From contig NZ_PXZO01000038.1 of the NCBI RefSeq assembly GCF_003013475.1, positions 1 through 64,000 of the forward strand: a stretch of 64,000 nt of DNA, read 5' to 3'. A program made the translations under genes and the position numbers. The notes under the pieces are model-generated. The model saw only the letters and a program-made list of their open reading frames with translations. It had not been told where the DNA came from and made no database searches. This DNA comes from Brevibacillus porteri (GTDB lineage Bacteria; Bacillota; Bacilli; Brevibacillales; Brevibacillaceae). This document shows positions 1 through 8,701 of the stretch, in pieces (the first letter of the stretch is position 1; every line of letters starts with the position of its first letter).

Positions 1-12
1 TCACTCCCTCCT
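1..12 (-). promoter_or_regulatory. Ribosome binding site of a divergent gene beyond the left edge
   Basis: On the minus strand these bases read AGGAGGGAGTGA and run into the window edge. This is a near-ideal Shine-Dalgarno sequence, so a divergently transcribed gene probably starts within a few bases outside the window. None of its coding sequence is visible. Confidence 0.5.
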
Positions 13-81
13 ACTCGATTTGCCGAGAAATCAAACTGTTAAAAAAAACCGTTGCCAATAGTCTCAACATTTCGTAGAGTA

Positions 82-105
82 TATATAACGACATGTCGTA
101 ATATA
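82..105. promoter_or_regulatory. Palindromic operator between divergent genes
   Basis: The core ACGACATGTCGT (88-99) is a perfect 12-bp palindrome. It is flanked by ATAT-rich arms that extend the symmetry imperfectly. It sits between the MFS transporter gene and the presumed divergent gene to the left. It is probably the binding site of a dimeric repressor or activator, which may be encoded just outside the window. The protein is unknown. Confidence 0.5.
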
Positions 106-228
106 TGCGGTAAATAAAGGAGCTGGACCATATTTGCGCGGATCGTCAGTCATCGAACGAGATGAATGCGCTTTCGCCAAAATGAAAGACTAGCTTAGTA
201 ATGCATCTAGAAGGAGGTATCCACACAT

Positions 229-1461
229 ATGGTATCAGCACGCACGAGAAACTGGATTTTAGCGCTACTCTTTTTGGGCTGGGCATTAGGGAACCTGGAT
301 CGATACGTCATGAACTATGCCATTTTGTCGATCACAGAAGACTTGCAGCTTAGTGCTTCATCCACGGGATTATTGCTCAGTAGTTTTTTTGCTGGCTATG
401 CACTTATGCAAATGCCTGGAGGCTGGCTGGCAGACCGGTTTGGTTCCAGGAAAGTACTCATCGCATCCGTTGTCATGTGGTCTATTTTTACAGGATTGAC
501 CGGAGCTGCTTGGTCTTTGGCTTCGATGATTCTTATCCGCTTTCTGTTCGGGATTGGTGAAGGTGGCTTCCAACCAGCCAGCTCGAAGATTATCGCCACG
601 ATTTTTCCTGTAAAGGAACGCTCGCGAGCAATGTCTGTGATGCTCTCCTCTAGTGCCATTGTTGGGCTTTTCTCCCCGATTTTATCCGTTTGGATGATTC
701 AAAATATGGGCTGGCGAACCATGTTCGTCGTCATTGGTGCAGTTGGTGCCGTGATTGCTTTCCTGTACTGGCGCCATATTAAACTTCCGCAAGATGAGTC
801 TGCAACGAATACAATGAATGGCTCCGAGCAACCAAAAAGCTCCGTGTCCTTGTTATTAAAAACGCCTTTGCTATGGAGTCTGTTAATCGCTTACTTTAGC
901 ATTTATGCAGTAAACTGGGGTCTTGTAACCTGGATGCCGACTTACTTGAGCAAGGTACGCGGAATGGATATGATTTCGCTCGGCTGGCTGCAAACGATAC
1001 CAGGCTTCGCTACGTTGGTCGGTATTTATGTGAGCGGCTATGTACTGGACAAGCTGCCAAAAGGTCGCGAAAAAATTATTGGAAGTCTCTCCTGTGTGGT
1101 AGTCGCAGTGCTCTTGTACTTCATGTTTACCGCTTCGAGCGTGACGATGTTTATTACGTACCAAGCAATTGTGTCGCTGTTCCTTTCCTTTGTGATCATT
1201 CTGTTGCCATCTGTTGTCCTGAAAAATCTTCCGGCTGCCGTAGCGGGAACAGGGATGGGCATCGTGAATACAGGTGGACAGCTAGCTGGCTTTATCACGC
1301 CAATGGCGATTGGTTTTATTGTAGAAGCGTTTAACGGTTCATTTGATGCAGCGTTCTGGATGCTGATCGGCTTCGCAGTCATTTGCATTGGCGCACTATT
1401 ATCGTTGAACTATGAAAAAGGCGAGCTGTTGCAGCAAAACGCCGACAGTGCATCCGCCTGA
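229..1461 (+). CDS. MFS transporter, anion:cation symporter type
   Basis: Inner-membrane secondary transporter of 410 residues with the hydrophobic 12-helix pattern of the major facilitator superfamily. The loop after helix 2 carries the family signature GGWLADRFGSRK (about residues 64-75). NLDRYVMNYA in helix 1 is typical of the ACS group that imports organic anions such as galactonate, glucarate or acyl amino acids. The start follows a perfect AAGGAGGT ribosome site (211-218). It is followed after 25 bases by an M20 amidohydrolase and then a glutaminase, so the likely substrate is an N-acylated amino acid. The substrate itself is inference. Confidence 0.85.
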   Translation: MVSARTRNWILALLFLGWALGNLDRYVMNYAILSITEDLQLSASSTGLLLSSFFAGYALMQMPGGWLADRFGSRKVLIASVVMWSIFTGLTGAAWSLASMILIRFLFGIGEGGFQPASSKIIATIFPVKERSRAMSVMLSSSAIVGLFSPILSVWMIQNMGWRTMFVVIGAVGAVIAFLYWRHIKLPQDESATNTMNGSEQPKSSVSLLLKTPLLWSLLIAYFSIYAVNWGLVTWMPTYLSKVRGMDMISLGWLQTIPGFATLVGIYVSGYVLDKLPKGREKIIGSLSCVVVAVLLYFMFTASSVTMFITYQAIVSLFLSFVIILLPSVVLKNLPAAVAGTGMGIVNTGGQLAGFITPMAIGFIVEAFNGSFDAAFWMLIGFAVICIGALLSLNYEKGELLQQNADSASA

Positions 1462-1486
1462 ACACTTAGAGAAAGGAGCGTATGAA

Positions 1487-2908
1487 ATGAACAGAACCGA
1501 GATCATTTCTGCGTTAATTGAACAAAAAAGAGACGCATTTATTCGCGTTAGCGATAAAATTTGGGAAACACCAGAAATTTACTTCGAGGAGCATCGTTCT
1601 GCCGAGTACTTGTATCAAGCTTTGGCAGCAGAGGGCTTTGAAGTGGAGAAAGGAATCGCTGGACTGGGGACTGGCTTTGTTGCTAGCTGTGGAAGCGGCA
1701 AGCCCGTCGTGGCCATCTTGGGCGAGTACGATGCACTGGCAGGATTGAGTCAGAAAAAAGGCGCGATCAACCATGATCCGATTGTGACTGATGGTCATGG
1801 GCATGGATGTGGACATAATCTCTTAGGTGCCGGCGCGCTGGCAGCAGCGGTTGCCGTTAAAGATTACATGGAGAAAACAGGCTTAGCAGGAACGGTCCGT
1901 TATTTCGGGTGTCCAGCTGAAGAAGCTGGCTCTGGAAAAGCGTATTTGGCTAGGGCAGGCATGTTTGCTGACGTAGATTTTGCGCTCTCCTGGCATCCTG
2001 CAACAGCACCTAGCATCATGAACATCAGCTCGCTTGCGAATTACTCTGTTCGTTTTCAGTTCCACGGAAAAAGCGCACATGCAGCAGCAGCACCGCATTT
2101 GGGACGAAGTGCGTTGGATGCGGTTGAACTGATGAACGTAGGCGTCAACTATATGAGAGAGCATATGATTCCGGAAGCACGGGTTCACTACGCGATTACG
2201 AATACAGGCGGAATTTCGCCAAACGTCGTCCAGCCGTTTGCGGAGGTCGTGTACTTGATTCGCGCTCCGAAAAAGCAGCAAGTGAAGGAACTGTATGAAA
2301 GAGTTTACGACATCGCACGGGGAGCTGCCTTGATGACGGGAACCACCATGGAAGCGGTGTTTGAGGGGACAGCTTCTGATCTGGTGCCGAATACGGTATT
2401 GGCGAAGCTCATGCACAAAAATCTGGTTGAAATCGGCGTGCCTACGTACGATGAAGCAGATCAGCAATATGCCAAACAAATTCAGGCAACGTTAACATCC
2501 GAGGATATGAGGGCTTCGTTGTTCGGATTGGATCGTGAAACAGCGAAGCAACTGAAGGACAAAGCGATTGCGGATGTGATCGGGCCACTTTCTACGCACG
2601 AGTTTACGCTTGCTGGGTCTACGGACGTGGGAGATGTCAGCTGGCAGGTTCCGACAATGCAATGCATGACGACATGCTGGGCACTGGGAACGCCTTTCCA
2701 TACGTGGCAGGTCGTCTCGCAGGGGGCTATGCCAATTGCACACAAAGGGATGCTGCAAGCAGGTAAAGTTATAGCTGCTACAGCGATCGAGGCGATGGAA
2801 AACCCGGCACTGATTGAACAGGCAAAAGCCGAATTGCAGGAACGTTTGGAAGGGGAAGAATACTTCTCGCTCATTCCGGACGATGTTCAACCACCTCAAA
2901 AAGCGTAA
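1487..2908 (+). CDS. M20-family amidohydrolase, AbgB-like
   Basis: Cytoplasmic metallo-amidohydrolase of 473 residues, close in length to AbgB, the aminobenzoyl-glutamate hydrolase subunit B. Metal-binding elements are visible: GHGHGCGHN (about 102-110), PAEEAGSGK (about 143) and WHPATAP. The lid/dimerisation domain follows from about residue 190 (FHGKSAHAAAAPHLGRSAL). The ATG lies behind GAAAGGAGCG; an in-frame ATG 75 bases upstream overlaps the transporter and lacks a ribosome site. It should cleave an amide bond to glutamate, glutamine or another amino acid. The neighbouring transporter and glutaminase support an acyl-glutamine or acyl-glutamate substrate, but this is not proven. Confidence 0.85.
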   Translation: MNRTEIISALIEQKRDAFIRVSDKIWETPEIYFEEHRSAEYLYQALAAEGFEVEKGIAGLGTGFVASCGSGKPVVAILGEYDALAGLSQKKGAINHDPIVTDGHGHGCGHNLLGAGALAAAVAVKDYMEKTGLAGTVRYFGCPAEEAGSGKAYLARAGMFADVDFALSWHPATAPSIMNISSLANYSVRFQFHGKSAHAAAAPHLGRSALDAVELMNVGVNYMREHMIPEARVHYAITNTGGISPNVVQPFAEVVYLIRAPKKQQVKELYERVYDIARGAALMTGTTMEAVFEGTASDLVPNTVLAKLMHKNLVEIGVPTYDEADQQYAKQIQATLTSEDMRASLFGLDRETAKQLKDKAIADVIGPLSTHEFTLAGSTDVGDVSWQVPTMQCMTTCWALGTPFHTWQVVSQGAMPIAHKGMLQAGKVIAATAIEAMENPALIEQAKAELQERLEGEEYFSLIPDDVQPPQKA

Positions 2909-2939
2909 ATCGAAGGTGAAAAGGAAGTTGGTTAGACAA

Positions 2940-3911
2940 GTGGCGCAGCAAACAAGAACGATCGAGACAGACTGCTTGGAACAATGGATCGAGCAATATC
3001 GCGGGGAGTCCAGTAAGGGCAAATGCGCTGCATATATCCCTGCTTTGAAAGAGGCTGACCCAACACAGCTAGGGATTTGTGTGATAGGACCAGATGGACA
3101 AATTAGCAGGGCTGGCAACTACGATGCTCCTTTCACCCTGCAAAGCATTTCCAAAGTCATCAGCTTCCTGGCAGCATGTAAGCACCACGGGATTGCAAAT
3201 GTATTGGAGCAGGTGGATGTAGAGCCTACTGGAGACGCATTTGATTCGATGGTTCGGCTGGAAATGCACAAGCCAGGAAGGCCTTTTAATCCCATGATCA
3301 ATGCAGGAGCCATTACGGTGTCTTCCTTGTTGCAGGGGAACGGAGTCCAGGAAAAATTTCGCTCCTTTCAAGACATGGTCGAGGGCATGACAGGACGCAA
3401 GCATCAGATCAACGAGGAAGTCTATCACTCGGAGTGGCAAACGGCCAACCGCAATCGCTCCCTCGCCTACTATCTCTCAGCTACTGGCTTTTTGGCCTGT
3501 CCGGTAGAGGATGCTTTGGACGTGTACATCCGGCAATGCTCACTCGAGGTAACGGCAGAGGACATCGCGAAAATTGGCTTGATCCTGGCGCATGATGGCT
3601 ATGATCCGGTACGCAAGGAACAGCTTTTCGACAAAGAGAAGGCTCGCGTGACCAAAGCACTGATGGTTACATGTGGCATGTACAACGCTTCCGGCAATTT
3701 TGCTGCTTTTGTGGGTGTGCCAGCGAAAAGCGGTGTGTCAGGAGGCATTATGGCTGCCGTCCCTCCGCGTGGGCGTTCTGGCGAGCTGCCTTTTGCTGGC
3801 GGCTGTGGAATCGGTGTGTATGGCCCTGCTATTGACCAGTACGGAAACAGCGTAGCAGGGGTAGCGCTGCTCAAGCATATGGCAAGTGCGTGGGATTTGA
3901 CGATCTATTAA
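2940..3911 (+). CDS. glsA: Glutaminase A
   Basis: Hydrolyses L-glutamine to L-glutamate and ammonia. It belongs to the serine-dependent, beta-lactamase-fold glutaminase family. Visible motifs are the catalytic SISK (in TLQSISKVISF), NPMINAGAI and KSGVSGGI near the C-terminus. The start is uncertain. GTG at 2940 has AAGGAAG 12 bases upstream and gives 323 residues, a normal length. An ATG at 2883 would overlap the previous gene by 26 bases without a ribosome site. It is the last gene of the transporter-amidohydrolase operon, and could use glutamine released by the amidohydrolase. A terminator follows directly. Confidence 0.9.
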   Translation: MAQQTRTIETDCLEQWIEQYRGESSKGKCAAYIPALKEADPTQLGICVIGPDGQISRAGNYDAPFTLQSISKVISFLAACKHHGIANVLEQVDVEPTGDAFDSMVRLEMHKPGRPFNPMINAGAITVSSLLQGNGVQEKFRSFQDMVEGMTGRKHQINEEVYHSEWQTANRNRSLAYYLSATGFLACPVEDALDVYIRQCSLEVTAEDIAKIGLILAHDGYDPVRKEQLFDKEKARVTKALMVTCGMYNASGNFAAFVGVPAKSGVSGGIMAAVPPRGRSGELPFAGGCGIGVYGPAIDQYGNSVAGVALLKHMASAWDLTIY

Positions 3912-3965
3912 AAAGAAATGGCTAGAGATCACAGAACATGTCTGGATCTTTAGCCATTTCTTTTA
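3911..3965. terminator. Bidirectional terminator after glsA
   Basis: AAAAGAAATGGCTA pairs with TAGCCATTTCTTTT, with a further GATC pairing inside the stem. Runs of A and T on both sides let it work on both strands. It separates glsA from the convergent small gene on the minus strand. Confidence 0.85.
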
Positions 3966-4295
3966 CTTTCGTAATTGCTCTTTGATGAGTTGCTGTTCGT
4001 ATTCTGTGGGATTCGAAATACTATTTTCAATAAAGAATTCAGCCTGGCTCTTTATGATGCTAATTTCTCTCTCTTCCTCTACAATCTTGATTCCATCTGG
4101 AGTAGTGAGGTGAGCAACTTCTGATAGATTTCCTTCTTTTTGAATATGATCTGATTGTAAATCAACGAGCACTGTCATCAGAAGTTTATCTTTATAGAAG
4201 ATTCTTGCCGTCACCTGTTGTTTCTCCAAATCAACCAAAGGATAATCAGTTCTTATTCCAGTTGGTTCAAAAATGGTAAACCCAAAACTTTTCAC
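3963..4295 (-). CDS. Hypothetical protein, 110 aa
   Basis: I do not recognise this family. It starts with GTG behind a good GAGGTGAT ribosome site (4301-4308, minus strand), which supports a real gene. The product is soluble, without signal peptide or membrane segments, and acidic in its second half (EEEREIS). It contains beta-strand-like alternation (VTARIFYKDKLLMTVLVDLQ). It stands alone, convergent with glsA and divergent from the fructokinase gene. Confidence 0.6.
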   Translation of the reverse strand: MKSFGFTIFEPTGIRTDYPLVDLEKQQVTARIFYKDKLLMTVLVDLQSDHIQKEGNLSEVAHLTTPDGIKIVEEEREISIIKSQAEFFIENSISNPTEYEQQLIKEQLRK

Positions 4296-4419
4296 AGCGA
4301 ATCACCTCGTTTCTTGATTTTACCAAATGGCAGCATCAACATACAGTCACTGGCTTTCATTGGCAAAAAAAAGAACCTGTGACATACTGGAGCTATCACG
4401 GTCATCGGAGGAAATCAAC

Positions 4420-5385
4420 ATGGTAGATGTGGTTGCATGTGGCGAGTTATTGATTGATTTTACACCTGTACAGCAGAAGGAAAAGCCAGGCAGCGTTGCA
4501 TTTGAGCAAAACCCTGGAGGAGCACCTGCCAATGTACTTGCCGCTCTGTCGCGCTTTGGGAAGCGGACTTCCTTTATCGGTGCGGTGGGAAACGATGTGT
4601 TTGGGCGGTTTTTACAACAGACCTTGAACCGACAGAATATTGGCACAGAAGGTCTCGTACTCACGGAGGAAGCGCCTACGACGTTGGCGTTTGTTCATCT
4701 CTATGAGACAGGCGATCGTTCTTTTCACTTTTACCGCAATCCGGGTGCAGACATGATGCTGCGGAAGGAAGACGTGAACAAGGAGCTGATTGCACAGGCA
4801 GCCATTTTTCATTTTGGTACGTTGTCCTTGACGCATGAGCCAGCCAGATCAGCAACCTGGAAAGCAGTCGAATACGCGAAAAAGCATCAGCGGCTCCTTT
4901 CATTTGACCCGAATATTCGAGCGTCCTTATGGGCTGATCTGGAGGAAGCGAAGGCTATGGCCCTCAAAGGCATGGCGCAGGCTGATATCGTCAAGCTTTC
5001 CGAGGAAGAGCTGGCTTTTCTCATGGGGAGCGAGGACGTCATGGAAGCGACAGCGTGGATGCTTGCGCAATATGATCTGCAAGCTGTTTTTGTCACGTTG
5101 GGGGAAAAGGGATGTTTTTACCGTACTCGAAATCACTTCGGTACAGTCGGTGGATTTCAAGTAACCGCGATCGATACGACTGGAGCGGGAGACGCGTTTG
5201 TGGGCGCGCTGCTCTATCAGCTTCTTGAGGAGGGGGAAAGTATGCTGGATATCCCACAAGCGACGTTAGAGGGCATGGTTCGCTTTGCTAATGCCGCAGG
5301 TGCGCTCACGACAACGAGATCAGGTGCCATTCCCGCCATGCCTTCGCTGTCTGAGGTCAAAAGCTTCATGGAAGCAGCACGGTAG
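4420..5385 (+). CDS. Fructokinase / PfkB-family sugar kinase
   Basis: ATP-dependent sugar kinase of the ribokinase/PfkB family, 321 residues, most like fructokinases of the ScrK group. The N-terminal signature is CGELLIDFTP with GGAPANVLAALSRFG (about residues 32-46). The C-terminal PfkB signature DTTGAGDAFVGALL (about 252-265) holds the catalytic Asp and anion hole. The ATG follows GGAGGAAATCAAC; an upstream in-frame ATG at 4327 lacks a ribosome site. A membrane carrier gene follows after 12 bases and a GNAT gene after that, so the three are probably cotranscribed. The sugar could be another ketose. Confidence 0.85.
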   Translation: MVDVVACGELLIDFTPVQQKEKPGSVAFEQNPGGAPANVLAALSRFGKRTSFIGAVGNDVFGRFLQQTLNRQNIGTEGLVLTEEAPTTLAFVHLYETGDRSFHFYRNPGADMMLRKEDVNKELIAQAAIFHFGTLSLTHEPARSATWKAVEYAKKHQRLLSFDPNIRASLWADLEEAKAMALKGMAQADIVKLSEEELAFLMGSEDVMEATAWMLAQYDLQAVFVTLGEKGCFYRTRNHFGTVGGFQVTAIDTTGAGDAFVGALLYQLLEEGESMLDIPQATLEGMVRFANAAGALTTTRSGAIPAMPSLSEVKSFMEAAR

Positions 5386-5397
5386 GAGGGAAGAATC

Positions 5398-6291
5398 ATG
5401 ATATTTGTGGAGGTCATCCTGCCTGTCCTGCTCATTTTTCTTAGTGGCTATATTTTGCAGCGCATTTTCAAAATGGATTTGAAGCCGATCTCCTCCCTGG
5501 CGATTTACATCTTGTCGACGGCGCTCGTTTTTCGTACCTTTTACAAAACACAGCTCGACTTGCAATTATTTTATATCGTCGTGATTTCGCTGCTTCTGCT
5601 GGCTGCTCTCGTTGTGATCACGCAGCTGACGGCACGATTGTTCAAATACGACAAGCAACAGGAAAGCGCACTGATGCTCGCGACCGCCTTCATGAACAGT
5701 GGCAACTACGGGACGCCGATTATTTTGTTCGCTTTTGGAGAGGCTGGCTTTACGTATGCGGTGCAAATTATGGTTTTCCATTCGATCATGATGGGCGTAT
5801 TCGGCGTGTATTTTGCCTCCCGAGGCGGGAATGGGATGGGGACGGCCGTCAAGGCGATCTTCAAGCAGCCATCCAATTACGCTGTGGTTCTCGCGATTTT
5901 GCTGCAACAGCTGCAAATCGTCATCCCGCAAAGCTACTACCAGGCGATTGATCTCGTTGCACAGGCGGCGATTCCAGTTGTGATGCTCATCTTGGGCATG
6001 CAGCTCGCCAATGTATCTACCAAAGCGCTAGAGTGGCAGGGACTCAGTGCTGCGAGTGTCATTCGGTTGGTGGCGTCACCGCTTTTGGCGTACCTCATCT
6101 GTCTGTTATTCCCGATTGATCCGCTGCTGCAAAAGGTGCTGGTCGTTCTGGCAGCCATGCCTTCTGCCGCAACTACTGCGATCTATGCGATCCAATTCAA
6201 CATGCGTCCACAATTCGTCTCCAGCAGCGTGTTGGTTACGACGGTGATCAGTATAGGTACATTAACGTTTTTGCTGAACATTTTGCACTAG
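5398..6291 (+). CDS. AEC (auxin efflux carrier) family transporter
   Basis: Membrane carrier of 297 residues with about ten hydrophobic segments arranged as two inverted repeats, as in the AEC family. The conserved stretch AFMNSGNYGTPI (about residues 98-109) is typical of the first repeat's crossover. Bacterial members move organic anions such as malate or malonate. The ATG is preceded by TAGGAGGGAAGAATC. Its tight spacing to the fructokinase gene suggests one transcript, but the substrate cannot be read from sequence. Confidence 0.85.
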   Translation: MIFVEVILPVLLIFLSGYILQRIFKMDLKPISSLAIYILSTALVFRTFYKTQLDLQLFYIVVISLLLLAALVVITQLTARLFKYDKQQESALMLATAFMNSGNYGTPIILFAFGEAGFTYAVQIMVFHSIMMGVFGVYFASRGGNGMGTAVKAIFKQPSNYAVVLAILLQQLQIVIPQSYYQAIDLVAQAAIPVVMLILGMQLANVSTKALEWQGLSAASVIRLVASPLLAYLICLLFPIDPLLQKVLVVLAAMPSAATTAIYAIQFNMRPQFVSSSVLVTTVISIGTLTFLLNILH

Positions 6292-6320
6292 TCCTGACAT
6301 AGACAAGGGAGGAAGAAAAC

Positions 6321-7097
6321 ATGAACAAGACAGAGGTATTGCGCCTTTTTGACAAAGAGATGAGAGTGGATATTACCTATCCGCCACTTCGACGGGAGGA
6401 GACAGAACACCTCGTTCGTCACGTTTCACCCACCTCGGATGATTCAGGAGTCGTCTTGTTTTCCAGGCTGTCTGAAGAAAATGCAGAGGTAGTTATCAAG
6501 CAGGAACTCGAATATTTCTCAAGTCTTCAGCAATCCTTTGAGTGGAAGCTGTTTGATTATGACCAACCGGCTAATTTGCTTGAGAGGCTGAAAGGCCATG
6601 GTTTTACAGTAGATGAGGAGGAAGCGACGCTTGTGTTGGAGGTGGCGCAGGCAGAGGAGTTACGAAGCCTTGTCATTCCGCCAGAGATACGGCAAATCAC
6701 TGATTCGACAGGCATTGATGATATCATGCAGTTGAAGGAGCAGGTATGGGGCAGTGCGAATGAGGAGCTTGCTGCTAGATTAAAACGGGATTTGGCCGAA
6801 GATCCTGAGCACCTGCTCGTGTACGCTGCGTACAGTGGTGATCAGGCAGTGAGTGCTGCTTGGATGTACTTGCATGAGGATACGTCCTTTGGCAGTCTGT
6901 GGGGAGGCTCTACTTTGCCTGACTTCCGAAATAAAGGCTATTATACGGCTCTCGTGGCAGTGCGGGTACAAGCAGCACAGGAACGCGGGTATCCGCTTTT
7001 GATGGTGGATGCGAGTCCGATGAGCCGACCGATTCTGGAGAAAAAAGGCTTTGAATTTCTCGCCTATACTTATCCATGTTTTTTTGAGTATAAATAG
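6321..7097 (+). CDS. GNAT-family N-acetyltransferase
   Basis: Probable acetyl-CoA-dependent acetyltransferase of 258 residues. The C-terminal half carries the GNAT fold: LVYAAYSGDQAVSAAWMYL (strand 4), then LPDFRNKGYYTALVAVRVQAA (acetyl-CoA loop and helix), then a terminal EKKGFEFLAYTYPC element. The acetyl-CoA loop is a variant of the usual Q/RxxGxG/A. The N-terminal half is a second, degenerate domain. The ATG follows GGGAGGAAGAAAAC. It is the last gene of the fructokinase operon and ends at a terminator. Substrate unknown. Confidence 0.8.
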   Translation: MNKTEVLRLFDKEMRVDITYPPLRREETEHLVRHVSPTSDDSGVVLFSRLSEENAEVVIKQELEYFSSLQQSFEWKLFDYDQPANLLERLKGHGFTVDEEEATLVLEVAQAEELRSLVIPPEIRQITDSTGIDDIMQLKEQVWGSANEELAARLKRDLAEDPEHLLVYAAYSGDQAVSAAWMYLHEDTSFGSLWGGSTLPDFRNKGYYTALVAVRVQAAQERGYPLLMVDASPMSRPILEKKGFEFLAYTYPCFFEYK

Positions 7098-7110
7098 TAT
7101 CGTGGAAAAG

Positions 7111-7143
7111 AAAGCTACCCATTGCTCTGAGGGGCAGCTTTTG
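7111..7143 (+). terminator. Terminator after the fructokinase operon
   Basis: AAAGCTACCC pairs imperfectly with GGGGCAGCTTTT around an 11-base loop. It lies 13 bases after the stop codon of the acetyltransferase gene. Confidence 0.65.
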
Positions 7144-7174
7144 TAGTTGCAGATAGTCGCCTGTGTCACTATTA

Positions 7175-7189
7175 TGAGAATAAGAATCA
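7175..7189. promoter_or_regulatory. Probable Fur box
   Basis: TGAGAATAAGAATCA matches the 7-1-7 Fur consensus TGATAATNATTATCA at 11 of 14 defined positions. It lies about 45 bases before the start of a PchR-like AraC regulator. Iron control would fit the family role of that regulator. A gel shift with Fur or an iron-limitation transcriptome would settle it. Confidence 0.5.
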
Positions 7190-7231
7190 TTTGCAAGATT
7201 ATCCTACGTATGGTTAGGCAGGGAGAAGGTC

Positions 7232-8215
7232 ATGGATCAAGCAACTGTACATTCCATATACGATAGCTATATTAATGCATTGCCCTCAACAAAAAGTGAT
7301 CGCATTGTGTCCGAAGCGAATCGGTATACACTGACGAATAATGATGGCTACTTTCGGAGAGTGATTCCTCGACCGGGATTGGAGCTGGTCGAATCGAGCT
7401 ATTCCCTTCAGGAAAACCGCGTCATGGATTTACAGTCGCAGGCAGCCATGGTGGAGCTCAGCTTTTGCTTGGAGGGGAGTGGGGAGTTCGTCGTTTCGGG
7501 AAGTCAGCACGAGTTTTTGCCTGGGAGTTGCTCCCTTCAATTGATGAACGACTTTCATGCGCATTTTATGTACCGGGCAGATGTTCCTCATCGATCTGTT
7601 GGCATAGGTATTTCCGTGGAGCAATTTAATGAATGGGTGGCGGAAAGCGATGAGGGAGCAGCGTATTCGTTTCAAGGACTGCTTGGCAATCAAGCCTATC
7701 GTCTGTTTCGGATGCCGTTGCAACCGAATATGGCTCGGATGCTCCAGCAGTTGAACGATTTTTCATCCTCCCATTTGAAGTTGCGGAGATTGCATACGGA
7801 AGGCAAGATTCTTGAGATTGTGTCGACGGCGCTGGATACGTTTTTGTTCGAGCGGGAAGAGAATCGACCGAGGTCACAGTTATCCCGGAGTGATCGGGAA
7901 AAGATTCACAACGCCCGTGACATTCTACTCGAAAATATGGAGTCTCCGCCTTCTCTGATTGAACTGGCGCGTATGGCACAGCTCAATGAATACAAGCTGA
8001 AGATCGGCTTCAAAGAAGAGTTCGGGACGAGTGTATTTGCCTATTTGCGGGAAAGGCGTTTGGAAAAAGCGCTTGGACTGCTGCTAGAGGGCAATCTGAA
8101 TGTCAGTGAGGTTGCACTCATCGTAGGATTCTCCAACTTCAGTCATTTCTCCGAGGCGTTTCGCAAGCAGTATGGATGTAATCCTTCCGAAGTGAAGCGG
8201 GGGAGATTTGGCTAG
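7232..8215 (+). CDS. AraC-family regulator, PchR-like
   Basis: Transcription regulator of 327 residues. The N-terminal two thirds is a cupin-like sensory domain with an FCLEGSGEFVVSG element. The C-terminal AraC double helix-turn-helix runs from about residue 225: LIELARMAQLNEYKLKIGFK, then FGTSVFAYLRERRLEKA, then VSEVALIVGFSNFSHFSEAFRKQYG. The FGTSVFAYLRERRLEKA segment is characteristic of the PchR/YbtA group, which senses ferric siderophores and activates uptake genes. A probable Fur box lies upstream. No intact siderophore genes are nearby, only a FecCD remnant at 14.6 kb, so its targets are elsewhere or lost. Confidence 0.8.
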   Translation: MDQATVHSIYDSYINALPSTKSDRIVSEANRYTLTNNDGYFRRVIPRPGLELVESSYSLQENRVMDLQSQAAMVELSFCLEGSGEFVVSGSQHEFLPGSCSLQLMNDFHAHFMYRADVPHRSVGIGISVEQFNEWVAESDEGAAYSFQGLLGNQAYRLFRMPLQPNMARMLQQLNDFSSSHLKLRRLHTEGKILEIVSTALDTFLFEREENRPRSQLSRSDREKIHNARDILLENMESPPSLIELARMAQLNEYKLKIGFKEEFGTSVFAYLRERRLEKALGLLLEGNLNVSEVALIVGFSNFSHFSEAFRKQYGCNPSEVKRGRFG

Positions 8216-8330
8216 TATTACAATCCGCCAAACCGTGAAATTCGTTATCCTCACTCCGTTTCCTCTCATCTAGGATTCATCGATCACGTATAGTAGAATG
8301 ATACAAAAAAGGGAACAGAAGGTGTAAGCG

Positions 8331-8609
8331 ATGTGCCGAAACATCAAAACCTTGTTCAACTTCGATCCACCGGCGACAGAAGATGAGATTGAAGCAGCAG
8401 CCCTGCAATTCGTGCGAAAGCTCTCGGGCTTCAACACGCCTTCGAAGGCAAATGAAGAGGCTTTTCACCGTGCGGTCCAAGAGGTCTCCGATGTTGCGAA
8501 AAATCTCTTGGATTCGCTGGTGACGAATGCAGAGCCACGCAATCGAGAAGTCGAAATCGAGCGTGCTCGCGCGAGAAACGCCAAACGGTTTGGCACGACA
8601 GAGTCGTGA
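8331..8609 (+). CDS. DUF2277 family protein
   Basis: Small soluble protein of 92 residues with the conserved opening MCRNIKTLFNFDPPAT and a helical remainder, matching the DUF2277 family as I know it. The start follows AGAAGGTGTAAGCG. The C-terminal half is rich in Arg and Glu (EVEIERARARNAKR). Function is unknown. It is a single-gene unit followed by a terminator. Confidence 0.8.
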   Translation: MCRNIKTLFNFDPPATEDEIEAAALQFVRKLSGFNTPSKANEEAFHRAVQEVSDVAKNLLDSLVTNAEPRNREVEIERARARNAKRFGTTES

Positions 8610-8636
8610 GACGATAAAGACAAACAGTCTAATCTA

Positions 8637-8669
8637 GGGGCAGTCCATTAGGGCGACTGCCCATTTTTC
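8637..8669 (+). terminator. Terminator after the DUF2277 gene
   Basis: GGGGCAGTC pairs with GACTGCCC across a short loop, followed by ATTTTTCTT. It is a classic intrinsic terminator. Confidence 0.85.
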
Positions 8670-8701
8670 TTATGCAGGAAAATCAATACGGGGGTGAGCC
8701 T

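Noticed and set aside
1412..1486. N-terminal extension of the M20 amidohydrolase from an upstream ATG
   Set aside because: It overlaps the transporter gene, lacks a ribosome site, and a GAAAGGAG site precedes the ATG at 1487.
2883..2939. Longer glutaminase start at ATG 2883
   Set aside because: There is no ribosome site, and the added residues are a Lys/Arg-rich run unlike family N-termini. It remains possible, so it is recorded.
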